From NCBI GenBank assembly GCA_016290995.1, contig JAEEVR010000004.1:62001-126000 (forward strand): a DNA stretch of 64,000 bases. The letters run 5' to 3'. The notes under the pieces were generated by a model. The model was not told where the DNA came from. It ran no database searches and saw nothing but the letters and a program-made list of their open reading frames with translations. The stretch's first letter is position 1. The number at the start of each line of letters is the position of its first letter. The translations under genes were made by a program, and so were the position numbers. This document shows positions 50,434 through 59,225 of this stretch, piece after piece. This DNA comes from Treponema sp. GTDB taxonomy: Bacteria; Spirochaetota; Spirochaetia; Treponematales; Treponemataceae.

Positions 50434-52419
50434 TTATTTGTTAAAGAGGGAGCGGATTTCGCGCGCGTAAATCTTTTCGATTTGGTGGCGCATGACAATC
50501 TGCTTTCCGTTGATTTCTTTTCCAATCTTAAAGCTTTCGGGCAAAAGAACAAATTTGGCGACGCGTTCGCAAGTTCTAAAGCCGTTCTTGTCGTCAATCA
50601 AATTGTCAATCTCGCCGCGAATCAAGTTGTAGATTTCGCTGGCGTTTAAGAGGCTTTCGTATGTGTCGTAGTAAATCCGGTTTTCGGCCGCGTATGAGGC
50701 AAGCGCGTCTTTGTATGGAACGATGAGAGCCGCGATGTATTTTTTGTCTTGGCCGACGACGACGGCTGACTCGACAAACTTTGAGCGGCAGATCGCGTTT
50801 TCGATTAATTGCGGCTCGATGTTCTCTCCGCCAAGCAAGACGATTGTGTCCTTGGCGCGGCCGGCGATCGTCACTTCGTTTTTGGAAGAAAGGATCGCGT
50901 AGTCGCCGGTGTTGATCCAGCCGTCCTTGTCAATCGCCTTTTGCGTAAGGTCGGGACGGCGGTAGTAGCCCTTCATAACTTGGCGGCCCTTAGCGAAAAG
51001 AATGCCTTTTTTGCCAGGCTTTAGCGGAGTTCCGCTTAATGGAACGCCGTCCTTTTGCGCCACGACTTTAAGCTGGGCGCTTGGAAAAACTTTTCCGACG
51101 CAGCCGGCCCTTAGGCGGCGCGGGTTTCCCAACGCCAAGAAAGGCGCGGTCTCTGTCATGCCGTAGCAGTCAAGCAAGGGAACGCGAATTGAATAAAAGA
51201 AAGAGCTTGTGTCGCGCTGCATGGAGCCTCCGCCGCATATCGCTCCGGTGATGCGCTTTCCCAAAAGCTTTTTAAATCGCTTGAAGCAAATCAAAAAACA
51301 CAAAAGCTGGGGCGGCGACAACAAAATCAAGGGAATAAAGCCTTTTATGTGGTCAAGGAAGCGCGCGCGTTTTGAATAGCGGCACACAAGGCCCATAAAG
51401 CGCTGGTACGCCCAGCCCCAAGCCAAGCCGACAGTCATCGAAAAATTAAAGAGCGCCTGTGGAAAGCCGCCCCGCTTTTTTATCGAACGGTAGCAGCTTT
51501 GGACAAAGGCGTCCCACAAGCGCGGCACGCCTACAATCCATTGCGGGTTTACTTCCTTTATGTCTTCGCTCATTATCGTTATCGCGGGCTTTGAATACGC
51601 TATGCCGCTTTTGAGCGCGATGATGCAGTAAAGGTAGGCGCGTTCCATTATGTGCCAAATCGGAAGAACCGAAAGCCACATGTCGCCTTCGCGCGCGGTT
51701 ACTAGAACGTCCTTTATGACTTCGCACTGGGCGATGATGTTGTCGTGGGTTATCATTACGCCTTTTGGAGTTCCTGTCGTTCCCGAAGTGAAAATGATTG
51801 TGGCGACGTCGCCGCCTTCTGTCTTTTCCATCTCGGCTTCGATTTGCGCGCGCTGCTCGTCGGTGGCGCGCCTTGCCATGTCTTCTAGGTCGATGAATTT
51901 GTGGACGCGGATTCCTGCCATCGCCGCGCGCTCCATCGTAAGGTCTCCGGGCGTCTCAAAAAGAATCACGTCCTTAAGGTCGGGCACTTCCTCGATTTTT
52001 TCCAAGACCTTGTTAAGCTGGCGCTCGTTTTCAAAAAATGCGGCGCGGCAGTTTGTGAAGCTTAAGATGAAGCGGATTTCCGTTCCCATTGAGTCGCAGC
52101 CGCGCGGAACGTCTGCCGCTCCCAAGGCCAAAAGCGCGAAGTCTGTCAAAAGCCATTCGCGCCTGTTGTCGCTTATGAGGCCGACCAAGTCGCCGCGGCA
52201 TACGCCAAACTCGCGCAAGACGACGGCCAAGTCCAAGACGCGGCGGTAAACCAATTGGTAGTCGTGCGACTCAAATTTTCCAAGCTCGTTTTTAAAGGAT
52301 TGAAGCGTTGCGGAAGGACATTCGGCCGCGCGCTTTTTTAGCAAGAGCGCCAAATTCTTGGGCAAAGTTTCCTTGTGAGACAGATGAAGAATTTCTTTGA
52401 CCTTGGTCATTTTGCCCAT
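50434..52419 (-). CDS. Long-chain acyl-CoA synthetase family (AMP-binding)
   Basis: This adenylate-forming enzyme has about 661 residues. It has motif IIFTSGTTGTPKGVMITHDN, then YGMTETAPFL, GWINTGDYA and GRAKDTIVLLGGENIEP. It belongs to the long-chain fatty acid:CoA ligase/AMP-forming group. An upstream TTG frame would start inside the -10 box, so the ATG at 52419 (MGKM) or 52410 (MTKVK) is preferred. It activates exogenous or membrane fatty acids for lipid synthesis, treponemes being fatty-acid scavengers by reputation. It has no ribosome site. Confidence 0.93.
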   Translation of the reverse strand: MGKMTKVKEILHLSHKETLPKNLALLLKKRAAECPSATLQSFKNELGKFESHDYQLVYRRVLDLAVVLREFGVCRGDLVGLISDNRREWLLTDFALLALGAADVPRGCDSMGTEIRFILSFTNCRAAFFENERQLNKVLEKIEEVPDLKDVILFETPGDLTMERAAMAGIRVHKFIDLEDMARRATDEQRAQIEAEMEKTEGGDVATIIFTSGTTGTPKGVMITHDNIIAQCEVIKDVLVTAREGDMWLSVLPIWHIMERAYLYCIIALKSGIAYSKPAITIMSEDIKEVNPQWIVGVPRLWDAFVQSCYRSIKKRGGFPQALFNFSMTVGLAWGWAYQRFMGLVCRYSKRARFLDHIKGFIPLILLSPPQLLCFLICFKRFKKLLGKRITGAICGGGSMQRDTSSFFYSIRVPLLDCYGMTETAPFLALGNPRRLRAGCVGKVFPSAQLKVVAQKDGVPLSGTPLKPGKKGILFAKGRQVMKGYYRRPDLTQKAIDKDGWINTGDYAILSSKNEVTIAGRAKDTIVLLGGENIEPQLIENAICRSKFVESAVVVGQDKKYIAALIVPYKDALASYAAENRIYYDTYESLLNASEIYNLIRGEIDNLIDDKNGFRTCERVAKFVLLPESFKIGKEINGKQIVMRHQIEKIYAREIRSLFNK

Positions 52420-52428
52420 AATTTTTTT

Positions 52429-52457
52429 ATTATAGGCCAAAATGGCAAGATAATCAA
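52429..52457 (-). promoter_or_regulatory. Promoter of the acyl-CoA ligase gene, leaderless type
   Basis: The minus strand reads TTGATT (52452-52457), 17 bases, TATAAT (52429-52434), then 9 bases to the first ATG. Confidence 0.7.
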
Positions 52458-52546
52458 GGGAGCGTTTGCAGGCCTTTTCCGCGCGGCAAAAGTGAAAATC
52501 GTCATATTGTGATTACTTTACTTATAGCGCTAAAATCAATGCGCGC

Positions 52547-52552
52547 TATAAT
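52547..52552 (+). promoter_or_regulatory. -10 box of the amylosucrase gene
   Basis: TATAAT lies 7 bases before the ATG at 52560. No convincing -35 is found at 16-18 bases, so activation by a regulator or a different spacing is possible. Confidence 0.4.
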
Positions 52553-52559
52553 TTTGGCT

Positions 52560-54347
52560 ATGTACAAGACGCAATTGCAAGAGAATATGCCGGCCTTGAC
52601 CGCCGCGCTTTTTGAATTGTATGGAGACCGCTGGGACTTTTACTTGATTTTGGAGCGGCTGGAAAAAATTTTGGCCGCGGCTTACAAAGACCCTTACCCC
52701 GCCCTAAAAGACCAGCGCGAGCCTTGGTTCCTCTCAAACAAAAGCCTGGGAACGATGCTTTATGTGGACTTGTTTTCCGGCAACATCAAGGGCCTTGCGT
52801 CAAAAATACAATACTTTAAGGAACTTGGAATCAATTACGTTCACCTTATGCCGCTCTTTAAGACGCTAAAAGGAGACAATGACGGAGGCTACGCCGTGTC
52901 TTCGTACCGGGATGTTCAAAAAAATCTTGGAACGACGGCCGACTTAAAGGCGCTTGTGTCCGCCTTTCGCAAAGAAGGCATTCACACCGTGATCGACTTT
53001 GTCTTTAACCACACAAGCTGCGAGCACGAATGGGCAAAAAAAGCCTTGAAGGGCGACAAAAAATACCGCGACTTTTATTACATTTACAAGAACAAGGCCG
53101 ACGCCGAGGAATGGAACAAAAGCTTGCGCGAGATTTTTCCAAGCGTAAGGCGCGGAAGCTTTACTTACTTTAAGGAAGCCGGCGGCTGGGTTTGGACTAC
53201 GTTCAATTCGTTCCAATGGGACCTAAACTATTCCAACCCGGAAGTCTTTTTGGCGATGGTCCAAGAAATGCTTTTTTTGGCCAACCTTGGAATAGAAGTC
53301 TTGCGCCTTGACGCGCTTGCCTTTGTTTGGAAAGAAAAAGGAACGGCATGCGAAAGCCTTCCAAAAGCCTACACGCTGATAAAGGCTTTTAGCCTGGCCG
53401 CAAAAATCGCCGCGCCAAACCTTGTGTTTAAAAGCGAGGCCATCGTTCATCCTGACCAGGTTGTAAAATATATCGGGCAAGACATGTGCCGCCTAAGCTA
53501 CAATCCCTTGCAGATGGCGCTTTTTTGGTCAAGCCTTGCAAGCCGGGACGCGCGCCTTTTGACATTGAGCATGAAAAAGCGCTGGGCGATTCCCGACGGC
53601 TGCGCTTGGGTAAACTACATCCGCTGCCACGACGACATCGGTTGGACTTTTAGCGACGAAGAGGCTTGGTCTTTGGGAATCAATCCCTACGAGCATAGAA
53701 AATTCCTCAACCGCTTTTACACCGGCCGTTTTGACGGAAGCTTCGCGCGCGGCGAGGCCTTTCAGGAAAATCCGACGACCGGCGATTGCCGGGTTTGCGG
53801 AACGATGGCAAGCCTTGCGGGCTTGGAAGAAGCGCTGGACAAGGACGACCAGCTTTTAAAAGATATGGCCGTTGCCCGCATACGAATGCTCTACGGCTTG
53901 CTTTTGGCGCTGCCTGGCCTTCCCCTTTTGTACGCCGGAGACGAAGAGGCCATGCTGAACGATTATTCCTACAAAAAAAATCCAAAGCTTGCGGGAGACT
54001 CGCGCTGGGTTCACCGCGTAAAAAAGGATTGGAACAAAAAACTTTTGCCGGAGCAAAAAACTATCCGTGATATGATAAAGCGCATGGCAAAAATCCGCGC
54101 AAAGGAAAAGCTTTTTGCCGGAAGCCAAGTTTGGTTTTACGACCAACAGCAGCCGCAAGTATTCGCCTTTTGCAGGAGCGGAACGATACACGTCGTCGTC
54201 AACTTTAGCGAGCGCCGCGTTCCCTTTTACGTTTGGGCAAACAAGGGCCGCTCGCTTACCGACCTTTTAAGCGAAAAGCAAGTCCGCGCTCAAGAGCAAA
54301 TCACTCTTGAGCCCTACGAGCTTTTGTGGCTAAAGGAAGAAGCGTAA
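52560..54347 (+). CDS. Amylosucrase (GH13 subfamily 4)
   Basis: The 595-residue product follows Neisseria polysaccharea amylosucrase almost block for block from memory. The nucleophile is in RLDALAFVWKEKG (Asp251), the acid/base in FKSEAIVHPDQV (Glu293), the stabilising Asp358 in CHDDIGWTF, then YNPLQMAL and RFDGSFARG. The three catalytic residues keep a constant offset of 35 from the Neisseria numbers 286, 328 and 393. It makes alpha-glucan from sucrose, releasing fructose, or hydrolyses sucrose. There is no signal peptide, so it is cytosolic. The start is the ATG right after TATAAT rather than an upstream GTG. Confidence 0.92.
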   Translation: MYKTQLQENMPALTAALFELYGDRWDFYLILERLEKILAAAYKDPYPALKDQREPWFLSNKSLGTMLYVDLFSGNIKGLASKIQYFKELGINYVHLMPLFKTLKGDNDGGYAVSSYRDVQKNLGTTADLKALVSAFRKEGIHTVIDFVFNHTSCEHEWAKKALKGDKKYRDFYYIYKNKADAEEWNKSLREIFPSVRRGSFTYFKEAGGWVWTTFNSFQWDLNYSNPEVFLAMVQEMLFLANLGIEVLRLDALAFVWKEKGTACESLPKAYTLIKAFSLAAKIAAPNLVFKSEAIVHPDQVVKYIGQDMCRLSYNPLQMALFWSSLASRDARLLTLSMKKRWAIPDGCAWVNYIRCHDDIGWTFSDEEAWSLGINPYEHRKFLNRFYTGRFDGSFARGEAFQENPTTGDCRVCGTMASLAGLEEALDKDDQLLKDMAVARIRMLYGLLLALPGLPLLYAGDEEAMLNDYSYKKNPKLAGDSRWVHRVKKDWNKKLLPEQKTIRDMIKRMAKIRAKEKLFAGSQVWFYDQQQPQVFAFCRSGTIHVVVNFSERRVPFYVWANKGRSLTDLLSEKQVRAQEQITLEPYELLWLKEEA

Positions 54348-54436
54348 TCGTACCCGGAACGTTCCACCGCAAAAAAATAAGTTTTTTTCAAAAATAAGAA
54401 AATTTTTCGACCAATCACCGCTACCTTATGTGTAAG

Positions 54437-54456
54437 GAAAACGCGCGGCGTTTTTC
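54437..54456 (+). terminator. Possible terminator after amylosucrase
   Basis: GAAAACGC-GCG-GCGTTTTTC folds with a 3-base loop and T5 on the plus strand. It is directly preceded by CCTTA-TGTG-TAAGG, a second small hairpin, and lies 24 bases before the Rpn gene start. Confidence 0.4.
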
Positions 54457-54479
54457 AAAATTACATATAGGAGTTTCGT

Positions 54480-55280
54480 ATGAACGGAAATCAAAACAAC
54501 GGACAAACATGGGAAAACCTGACGATTGCCAACAACTTCATGTTCTACAAAATTATGCGCAACAACCCTGACGTTTGCAAGGAACTGTTGGAAATTCTTC
54601 TTGAGTTTAAGGTCGAGCGGATTGAAATGTCGCAAGAGGAAGAAATCAAAGTTGACTTTGACAGCAAGGGAATCCGTCTTGACGTTTACGCCAAGGACGC
54701 TGACGGCCTCAAAGTCTACAACATCGAGATGCAGGCCTCCGACACAAAGGAGCTTCCGGAACGAGCGCGCTACTATCAAGGCGTAATAGACGTGGACCAG
54801 CTTAAGTCCGGGGAAAAGTATAAGGCCCTAAAAACGTCTTTTGTCATTTTTATCTGCGTTGACGACATATTTGAAAGCGGTCTTCCCAAGTACACCTTTG
54901 AAAATCTCTGCCAAGAGAATCCAAAAGTAAAATTAAACGACAGGGCTTACAAGTACTTTTTTATTTCTAAAAATTATGATAAACTGTTGAACGAGGATCA
55001 AAAGGCTTTTTTGCGCATGGTGACCGAAAACAAGGCTTCGAACAAGTTCACCGGCAAAATGCTTGAACTATTGAACAACGCCAAACGCAACGCGCAATGG
55101 AGGAAACAGTTTATGGACTTGGAACGAGAAAAAACTTACGCCTTTGACAGAGGAATGGAACAAAAGGCCATTGAAACCGCAAAGAAACTTCTTGCCGACG
55201 GCAAATACACAGCGGAAGAAATTTCTGCCCTATTGCAAATACCTGTAGAAAGTTTTGCCCAACCCGCCCCCGCAAACTAA
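54480..55280 (+). CDS. Rpn/PD-(D/E)XK-type nuclease (putative transposase family)
   Basis: The product has 266 residues. The opening TWENLTIANNFMFYKIMRN, the core IRLDVYAKDADGLKVYNIEMQAS with Asp and Glu-x-Gln catalytic residues, and ERARYYQGVIDVDQLKSGEKY match the Rpn/PDDEXK_2 family of recombination-promoting nucleases. Members are often many-copied in treponeme genomes. The C-terminus (GMEQKAIETAKKLLADGKYTAEEISALLQIP) is the usual helical tail. A TAGGAG ribosome site precedes the ATG. I see no terminal inverted repeats or target duplication that would define a complete mobile element. Confidence 0.88.
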   Translation: MNGNQNNGQTWENLTIANNFMFYKIMRNNPDVCKELLEILLEFKVERIEMSQEEEIKVDFDSKGIRLDVYAKDADGLKVYNIEMQASDTKELPERARYYQGVIDVDQLKSGEKYKALKTSFVIFICVDDIFESGLPKYTFENLCQENPKVKLNDRAYKYFFISKNYDKLLNEDQKAFLRMVTENKASNKFTGKMLELLNNAKRNAQWRKQFMDLEREKTYAFDRGMEQKAIETAKKLLADGKYTAEEISALLQIPVESFAQPAPAN

Positions 55281-55295
55281 CCGCCCCTACCCTAC

Positions 55296-55330
55296 AAAAA
55301 AAAAACAACGCGGCGTTGCCGCCGCGTTGT
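55296..55330 (-). terminator. Terminator of the surface-protein operon
   Basis: The minus strand has the 11-bp stem ACAACGCGGCG/CGCCGCGTTGT (55305-55330) with loop GCAA, followed by a T10 run. It lies about 60 bases after the lipoprotein stop. Confidence 0.85.
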
Positions 55331-55391
55331 TGGATAAGCAAAGCGTTACAGGCTTGCGGCCATAAACGGCGGCAAGCCCGCAAGAGCCGCG

Positions 55392-58300
55392 CTAGTTGGA
55401 AACTAGCGCTCCAGATTCATCTATGCTGTAAGTCGAAGCATCGCTAAGCGTGAACTGGGTGTAATAATTCTTTACAAGCGTTCCGGACAAAACTGGATCG
55501 CCAGCGGCATAAGATTCAAGCGTGATTGTTGCCAACGAGCCAGTTTGAGTCAAATCGCTAGCAATAACAATGGCCGGTTTTGAAGCTGTGCGCCTAATAT
55601 AGACGTCATTGTTTGCATCAACTTTTGCTGCGGCTCCCATGCTGAATGTGGATGGCTTATGCGTCCAATAGTTATTCATAGTATCAGTGACATAAATGCC
55701 GCTTCCCTTTCCACTGTCGTTGCAAGTGTTGTCCTTTATCGTTCCACCTGTCAAATTGAATGTTCCAACGCTATCATAGTCATCAAAAGAATCTATAAAT
55801 ACGCCGCCGCCGCCTTCCGACGCACTAGAAGAACTCTTGGCCTGATTGTTGACAATCGAGCCTCCGCTCATATTGACTTTGCCGCCATAAACATAAATGC
55901 CGCCGCCATTTGTTGTCGCAATGTTTCCGCTTATAGAACCGCCTTCAATATTCAATGTAGCATACGCTCGGTCGACGAAAACTCCTGCGGCATTTTTTGC
56001 CGTATTACCGGATATTTCCACATTTCCGCTGATTGTGACGACACAAGCGGAAGATGATGAAGTGGATCCCGTTATATACAAACCGCCGCCTGAGCTTTGA
56101 TAAATATTAGTAGTAGTCGACTGATTCTTGTTGCCGGATATTTTTGCGTTTCCTCTTATGGCGACATTTCCTGAGTACACTCTTAAACCTGTAACTTGGT
56201 TTCCGCTTATTTCCGCGTTTTCTTCAATGACAATGTTGGAAGTATAATGTGAATCGTATCCGCAGTAAATCGCAGAATAACCTTGGTTTGTGTACGCGCA
56301 ATAGTTTTCTGTTATTTTGCTGTTTCCCTTTATCGTAAGCTCTTTGCCATTAAAGTTTATAGCCACGCCTTGGGCTCCGCCGTCAACATAATTGTTGCTT
56401 ATTTCAGCGCCGTCAACAGTAAGCTTTGAGTAGCTGCCAACTGAAATTCCCGCGCCGGAACCAGTCGCTTTGTTTCCCGTAACAAGCGTTCCAGTGCCAA
56501 GCGTAACATCGGCATAAATTGTGCCGCTTCCAATGCAAATTCCGCCGCCGCCTGTTTCAAAGCCGCCGGTAATCTTTAGGTCGTTAATTGTTACAGGAAC
56601 TACGGTCTCAATTGTAAGCATTTTGCCATTGTAGTAAGAACTGTAAGATCCTGTAAGCGAGTCTTTAGGTTCGCCAGTGCTTGCGTCAATTCCGTTTTTA
56701 CCTTTTAGAGTGATGCTCTTTGCGTAAGGCAATGTAACGCCGCTTATTTTTTGGCCTGGAATTGTTACGTTGTTTACTGTATCGCGTCCAGTCTTTAGAT
56801 CGCCGTCAACGTAAATTGTGTAATCTTGCGCCTCAAATTGGTCTACAATTTGTTTGCAAGCCTGCGCGATAGTTGCGTAAGGATGCGCGATAGTACCGTC
56901 ACCGTCAGTGTCGCTTCCTGTTTCCGCAACATAAATTTTGTTGGGAGAAACTGGAGCGATTGCTGTGTAACTTGTATCTTGTGCAAGGCGAACAGCAAGC
57001 GGGCGGCTGCCGGACGGATTCGCGCCGGTTTCAATGCTGCCTTTGTTATAACCTCCAGTCGGAGTATACACACATCGCTTTGTGTCCGAGTTGGAGCCAT
57101 TGGATGTTGCAGTCCAATATCGCAGATAAATTGTATAGCCGTCATCATTGCTGCCCCTTTCCCATCCGCCGTCCGTCGGTGTGTCGTAATAGTTGCCGGT
57201 GGCCGGCAAGAATACGGCTCCCTGCGCTTCCATTAAAGACCATTCTTGCAATGTATATGTATTTGTCGCCCATGTTGCGTTTGAGCTTGTATCTGTCGTG
57301 GTCAGATTGAAAGAGAGTCCTTCTGGAGGCTCTCGCCAATCGTCGGGCAACAGAACAATTCCGGCAATGCCGTTAACGCGCGCGGGCGAACGTTTTGATG
57401 GGCCGCCGCTTCGCAAGTTAAGAAGATAATTCCACTCATCGGAAGTAAGAGTTCTCCAAAGCCCTGCTTGATTGCCTCCGTTACTGATGGCGTTGTGAAC
57501 GCCCCAATCCAATTCTGCGTATGTTCCCGTCAGGCTCTCAACAGTACGAAGCTGTGTATACATGTCACTTGTATAACCGTGCGTATAAGGCGGAATGTCG
57601 CTGTAATAACCCGAAGATCCCCACGGGAACAAGTCAATCCAACCGGTATATGTCGCGCTTGCATTGTCGTTTCCATCTTTGCCTACAAAGTCACTTTGCT
57701 TGTCTGCGAATCTCCAAGTGTCAGTGCTGGCCTGATATTGCAAGTTTGCTGGACTAAAGTAAACCTGCTTCGTGGCTGATACAGAGAATGGCTTTTGAAC
57801 CCAATCGCCCCATCTGTTTCCGCTTCCACCTCCCCCTCCACTAGGCTGTGTCGGCACAACGCAGGTTGCGGTAAGGTTGGCCGTGGCGGGAGTCGGCGCC
57901 GGCGTTTGTCCGAAGCTTCCAGGAGTGACTGTCACAGTCCATGTAAAGTTGTTTGTGCCGGCCGCAGCTCCAGTCAAAGTTTTGTTTGTGTCGTTGACAG
58001 TTACTTTGTCGGCGCTTGGATCAGAGCAAGCCAAAACGTGCGCCCATGTGTCGCTGTCCGAGTTGGCGCTGTCTACAATGTAGCGGCTAAAGCCGTTGAC
58101 TTCGGCTTCTGTTGTAAGCATGGGCCACACTTTTGGAGCGGGCGGATTCAAAGACGGGCTTACCGTTATTGTCTGCCCTTTTTGAATTGTTTTGTTGGAA
58201 ACGCTTACGGAAGGAACTGGAGACGGGTGATGGACAAGCGGCGTAAGAACGCAAGAGTATTTTCCGTAGCTTGCGATGTAAGGAACGGATCCTCCGCAAG

Positions 58301-59213
58301 CTTCGCTATTGACGGCCTTGTAGCTTGCGTCCGCGCATGGAACTGTGGCGCCGTCCAGAGAAAAACTTACAAATTGCCCAGCAGCATAAGCGGCAAAGCT
58401 GTTGCCGATTACATACGCTTCGTTCGTGTTTCCAGGAGTAAGATGTTTGTCAAGCTGAGCTACGTTTCCTTCGACAAGGCCGCCGTTTGCGGGCACAAGC
58501 CCATCAATGCTTCCTGTATATTCAGCCAATCCGCCTGTGACATAAAATGTGACTTGCGCCTTGTAATTGTAGCCAGGCTCCATAAAAACAGGCACCGGAG
58601 GCTTTAGCTCTGGATGGTTGGGGTCTCCGCCCGCGGTAAAAGAGCATGCGTAAAACTCTTCGCCGCCTTGGCCAAGTTCCGAGCAAGACCAAGTCATGTA
58701 CGCGTATTGAATGTTCATTGCGGCCGACGGGTCAACTCCGTTAAAGGCAAAGCCCGGCATATTGCCGCTGATGTTATACAACCCAACAGTCGCGTTGGAA
58801 GTTTCGCCGCCTTCTACGGGAATGCCGCGGGCGTTGCCGTAATATTTGAGTTCGCTTATTCCTGTCGCTGTTTCGTAGCCAAAAATCGCCACGTCCCAGC
58901 TGCCCGGCTCAAGTTCGTCTACCGTTATGCTGGAACCCGGCGCGACAAATTGCGTTATAGATTCATGGCTGGAAATGTTTCGGACCACAACTTTAAATTG
59001 GTCTACCGCTCCGGCGCTGATGCTTCCGCCGGAAGACACCGAGCGGGAGACGTCGGCCAAAGCGCCGCTAGAAGCGATCGCGTTAAGCTGGCTTTGGTCC
59101 GGCAAGCGCATTGTGATTGCGCCCTTGTCCGAGCCCATCGTGTCAAAATTGCAAGAAAAGAGCGCGATGGCAAAAAGCAACGCCGCCGCGATTTTAGTAA
59201 AACTAGAACGCAT
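55392..59213 (-). CDS. Large surface lipoprotein with sulfatase-modifying-like and beta-helix domains
   Basis: The product has 1273 residues from the ATG after AGAGGTGGGG. The signal peptide ends in the lipobox ALFSC. Residues 20-170 are a beta-sandwich-like N-domain. Residues about 340-460 are Pro/Thr-rich (VSVSNKTIQKGQTITVSP). At about 480-740 there is a domain opening FSVSATKQVYFSPANLQY with WRTLTSDEWNYLL and GIVLLPDDW, like a family common in Bacteroidetes. From about 755 a right-handed beta-helix runs to about 1220, with N/T-rich coils (ITGGFETGGGG, GNVEISGNTAKNAAGVF, SGGSIVNNQAKS). This is a likely surface adhesin or carbohydrate-associated protein. Last gene of a four-gene operon. Confidence 0.87.
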   Translation of the reverse strand: MRSSFTKIAAALLFAIALFSCNFDTMGSDKGAITMRLPDQSQLNAIASSGALADVSRSVSSGGSISAGAVDQFKVVVRNISSHESITQFVAPGSSITVDELEPGSWDVAIFGYETATGISELKYYGNARGIPVEGGETSNATVGLYNISGNMPGFAFNGVDPSAAMNIQYAYMTWSCSELGQGGEEFYACSFTAGGDPNHPELKPPVPVFMEPGYNYKAQVTFYVTGGLAEYTGSIDGLVPANGGLVEGNVAQLDKHLTPGNTNEAYVIGNSFAAYAAGQFVSFSLDGATVPCADASYKAVNSEACGGSVPYIASYGKYSCVLTPLVHHPSPVPSVSVSNKTIQKGQTITVSPSLNPPAPKVWPMLTTEAEVNGFSRYIVDSANSDSDTWAHVLACSDPSADKVTVNDTNKTLTGAAAGTNNFTWTVTVTPGSFGQTPAPTPATANLTATCVVPTQPSGGGGGSGNRWGDWVQKPFSVSATKQVYFSPANLQYQASTDTWRFADKQSDFVGKDGNDNASATYTGWIDLFPWGSSGYYSDIPPYTHGYTSDMYTQLRTVESLTGTYAELDWGVHNAISNGGNQAGLWRTLTSDEWNYLLNLRSGGPSKRSPARVNGIAGIVLLPDDWREPPEGLSFNLTTTDTSSNATWATNTYTLQEWSLMEAQGAVFLPATGNYYDTPTDGGWERGSNDDGYTIYLRYWTATSNGSNSDTKRCVYTPTGGYNKGSIETGANPSGSRPLAVRLAQDTSYTAIAPVSPNKIYVAETGSDTDGDGTIAHPYATIAQACKQIVDQFEAQDYTIYVDGDLKTGRDTVNNVTIPGQKISGVTLPYAKSITLKGKNGIDASTGEPKDSLTGSYSSYYNGKMLTIETVVPVTINDLKITGGFETGGGGICIGSGTIYADVTLGTGTLVTGNKATGSGAGISVGSYSKLTVDGAEISNNYVDGGAQGVAINFNGKELTIKGNSKITENYCAYTNQGYSAIYCGYDSHYTSNIVIEENAEISGNQVTGLRVYSGNVAIRGNAKISGNKNQSTTTNIYQSSGGGLYITGSTSSSSACVVTISGNVEISGNTAKNAAGVFVDRAYATLNIEGGSISGNIATTNGGGIYVYGGKVNMSGGSIVNNQAKSSSSASEGGGGVFIDSFDDYDSVGTFNLTGGTIKDNTCNDSGKGSGIYVTDTMNNYWTHKPSTFSMGAAAKVDANNDVYIRRTASKPAIVIASDLTQTGSLATITLESYAAGDPVLSGTLVKNYYTQFTLSDASTYSIDESGALVSN

Positions 59214-59225
59214 AATCCCCACCTC

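Noticed and set aside
54480..55280. Complete insertion sequence around the Rpn gene
   Set aside because: No matching inverted ends or target duplications are found. The hairpin at 55305-55330 is a terminator of the facing operon.
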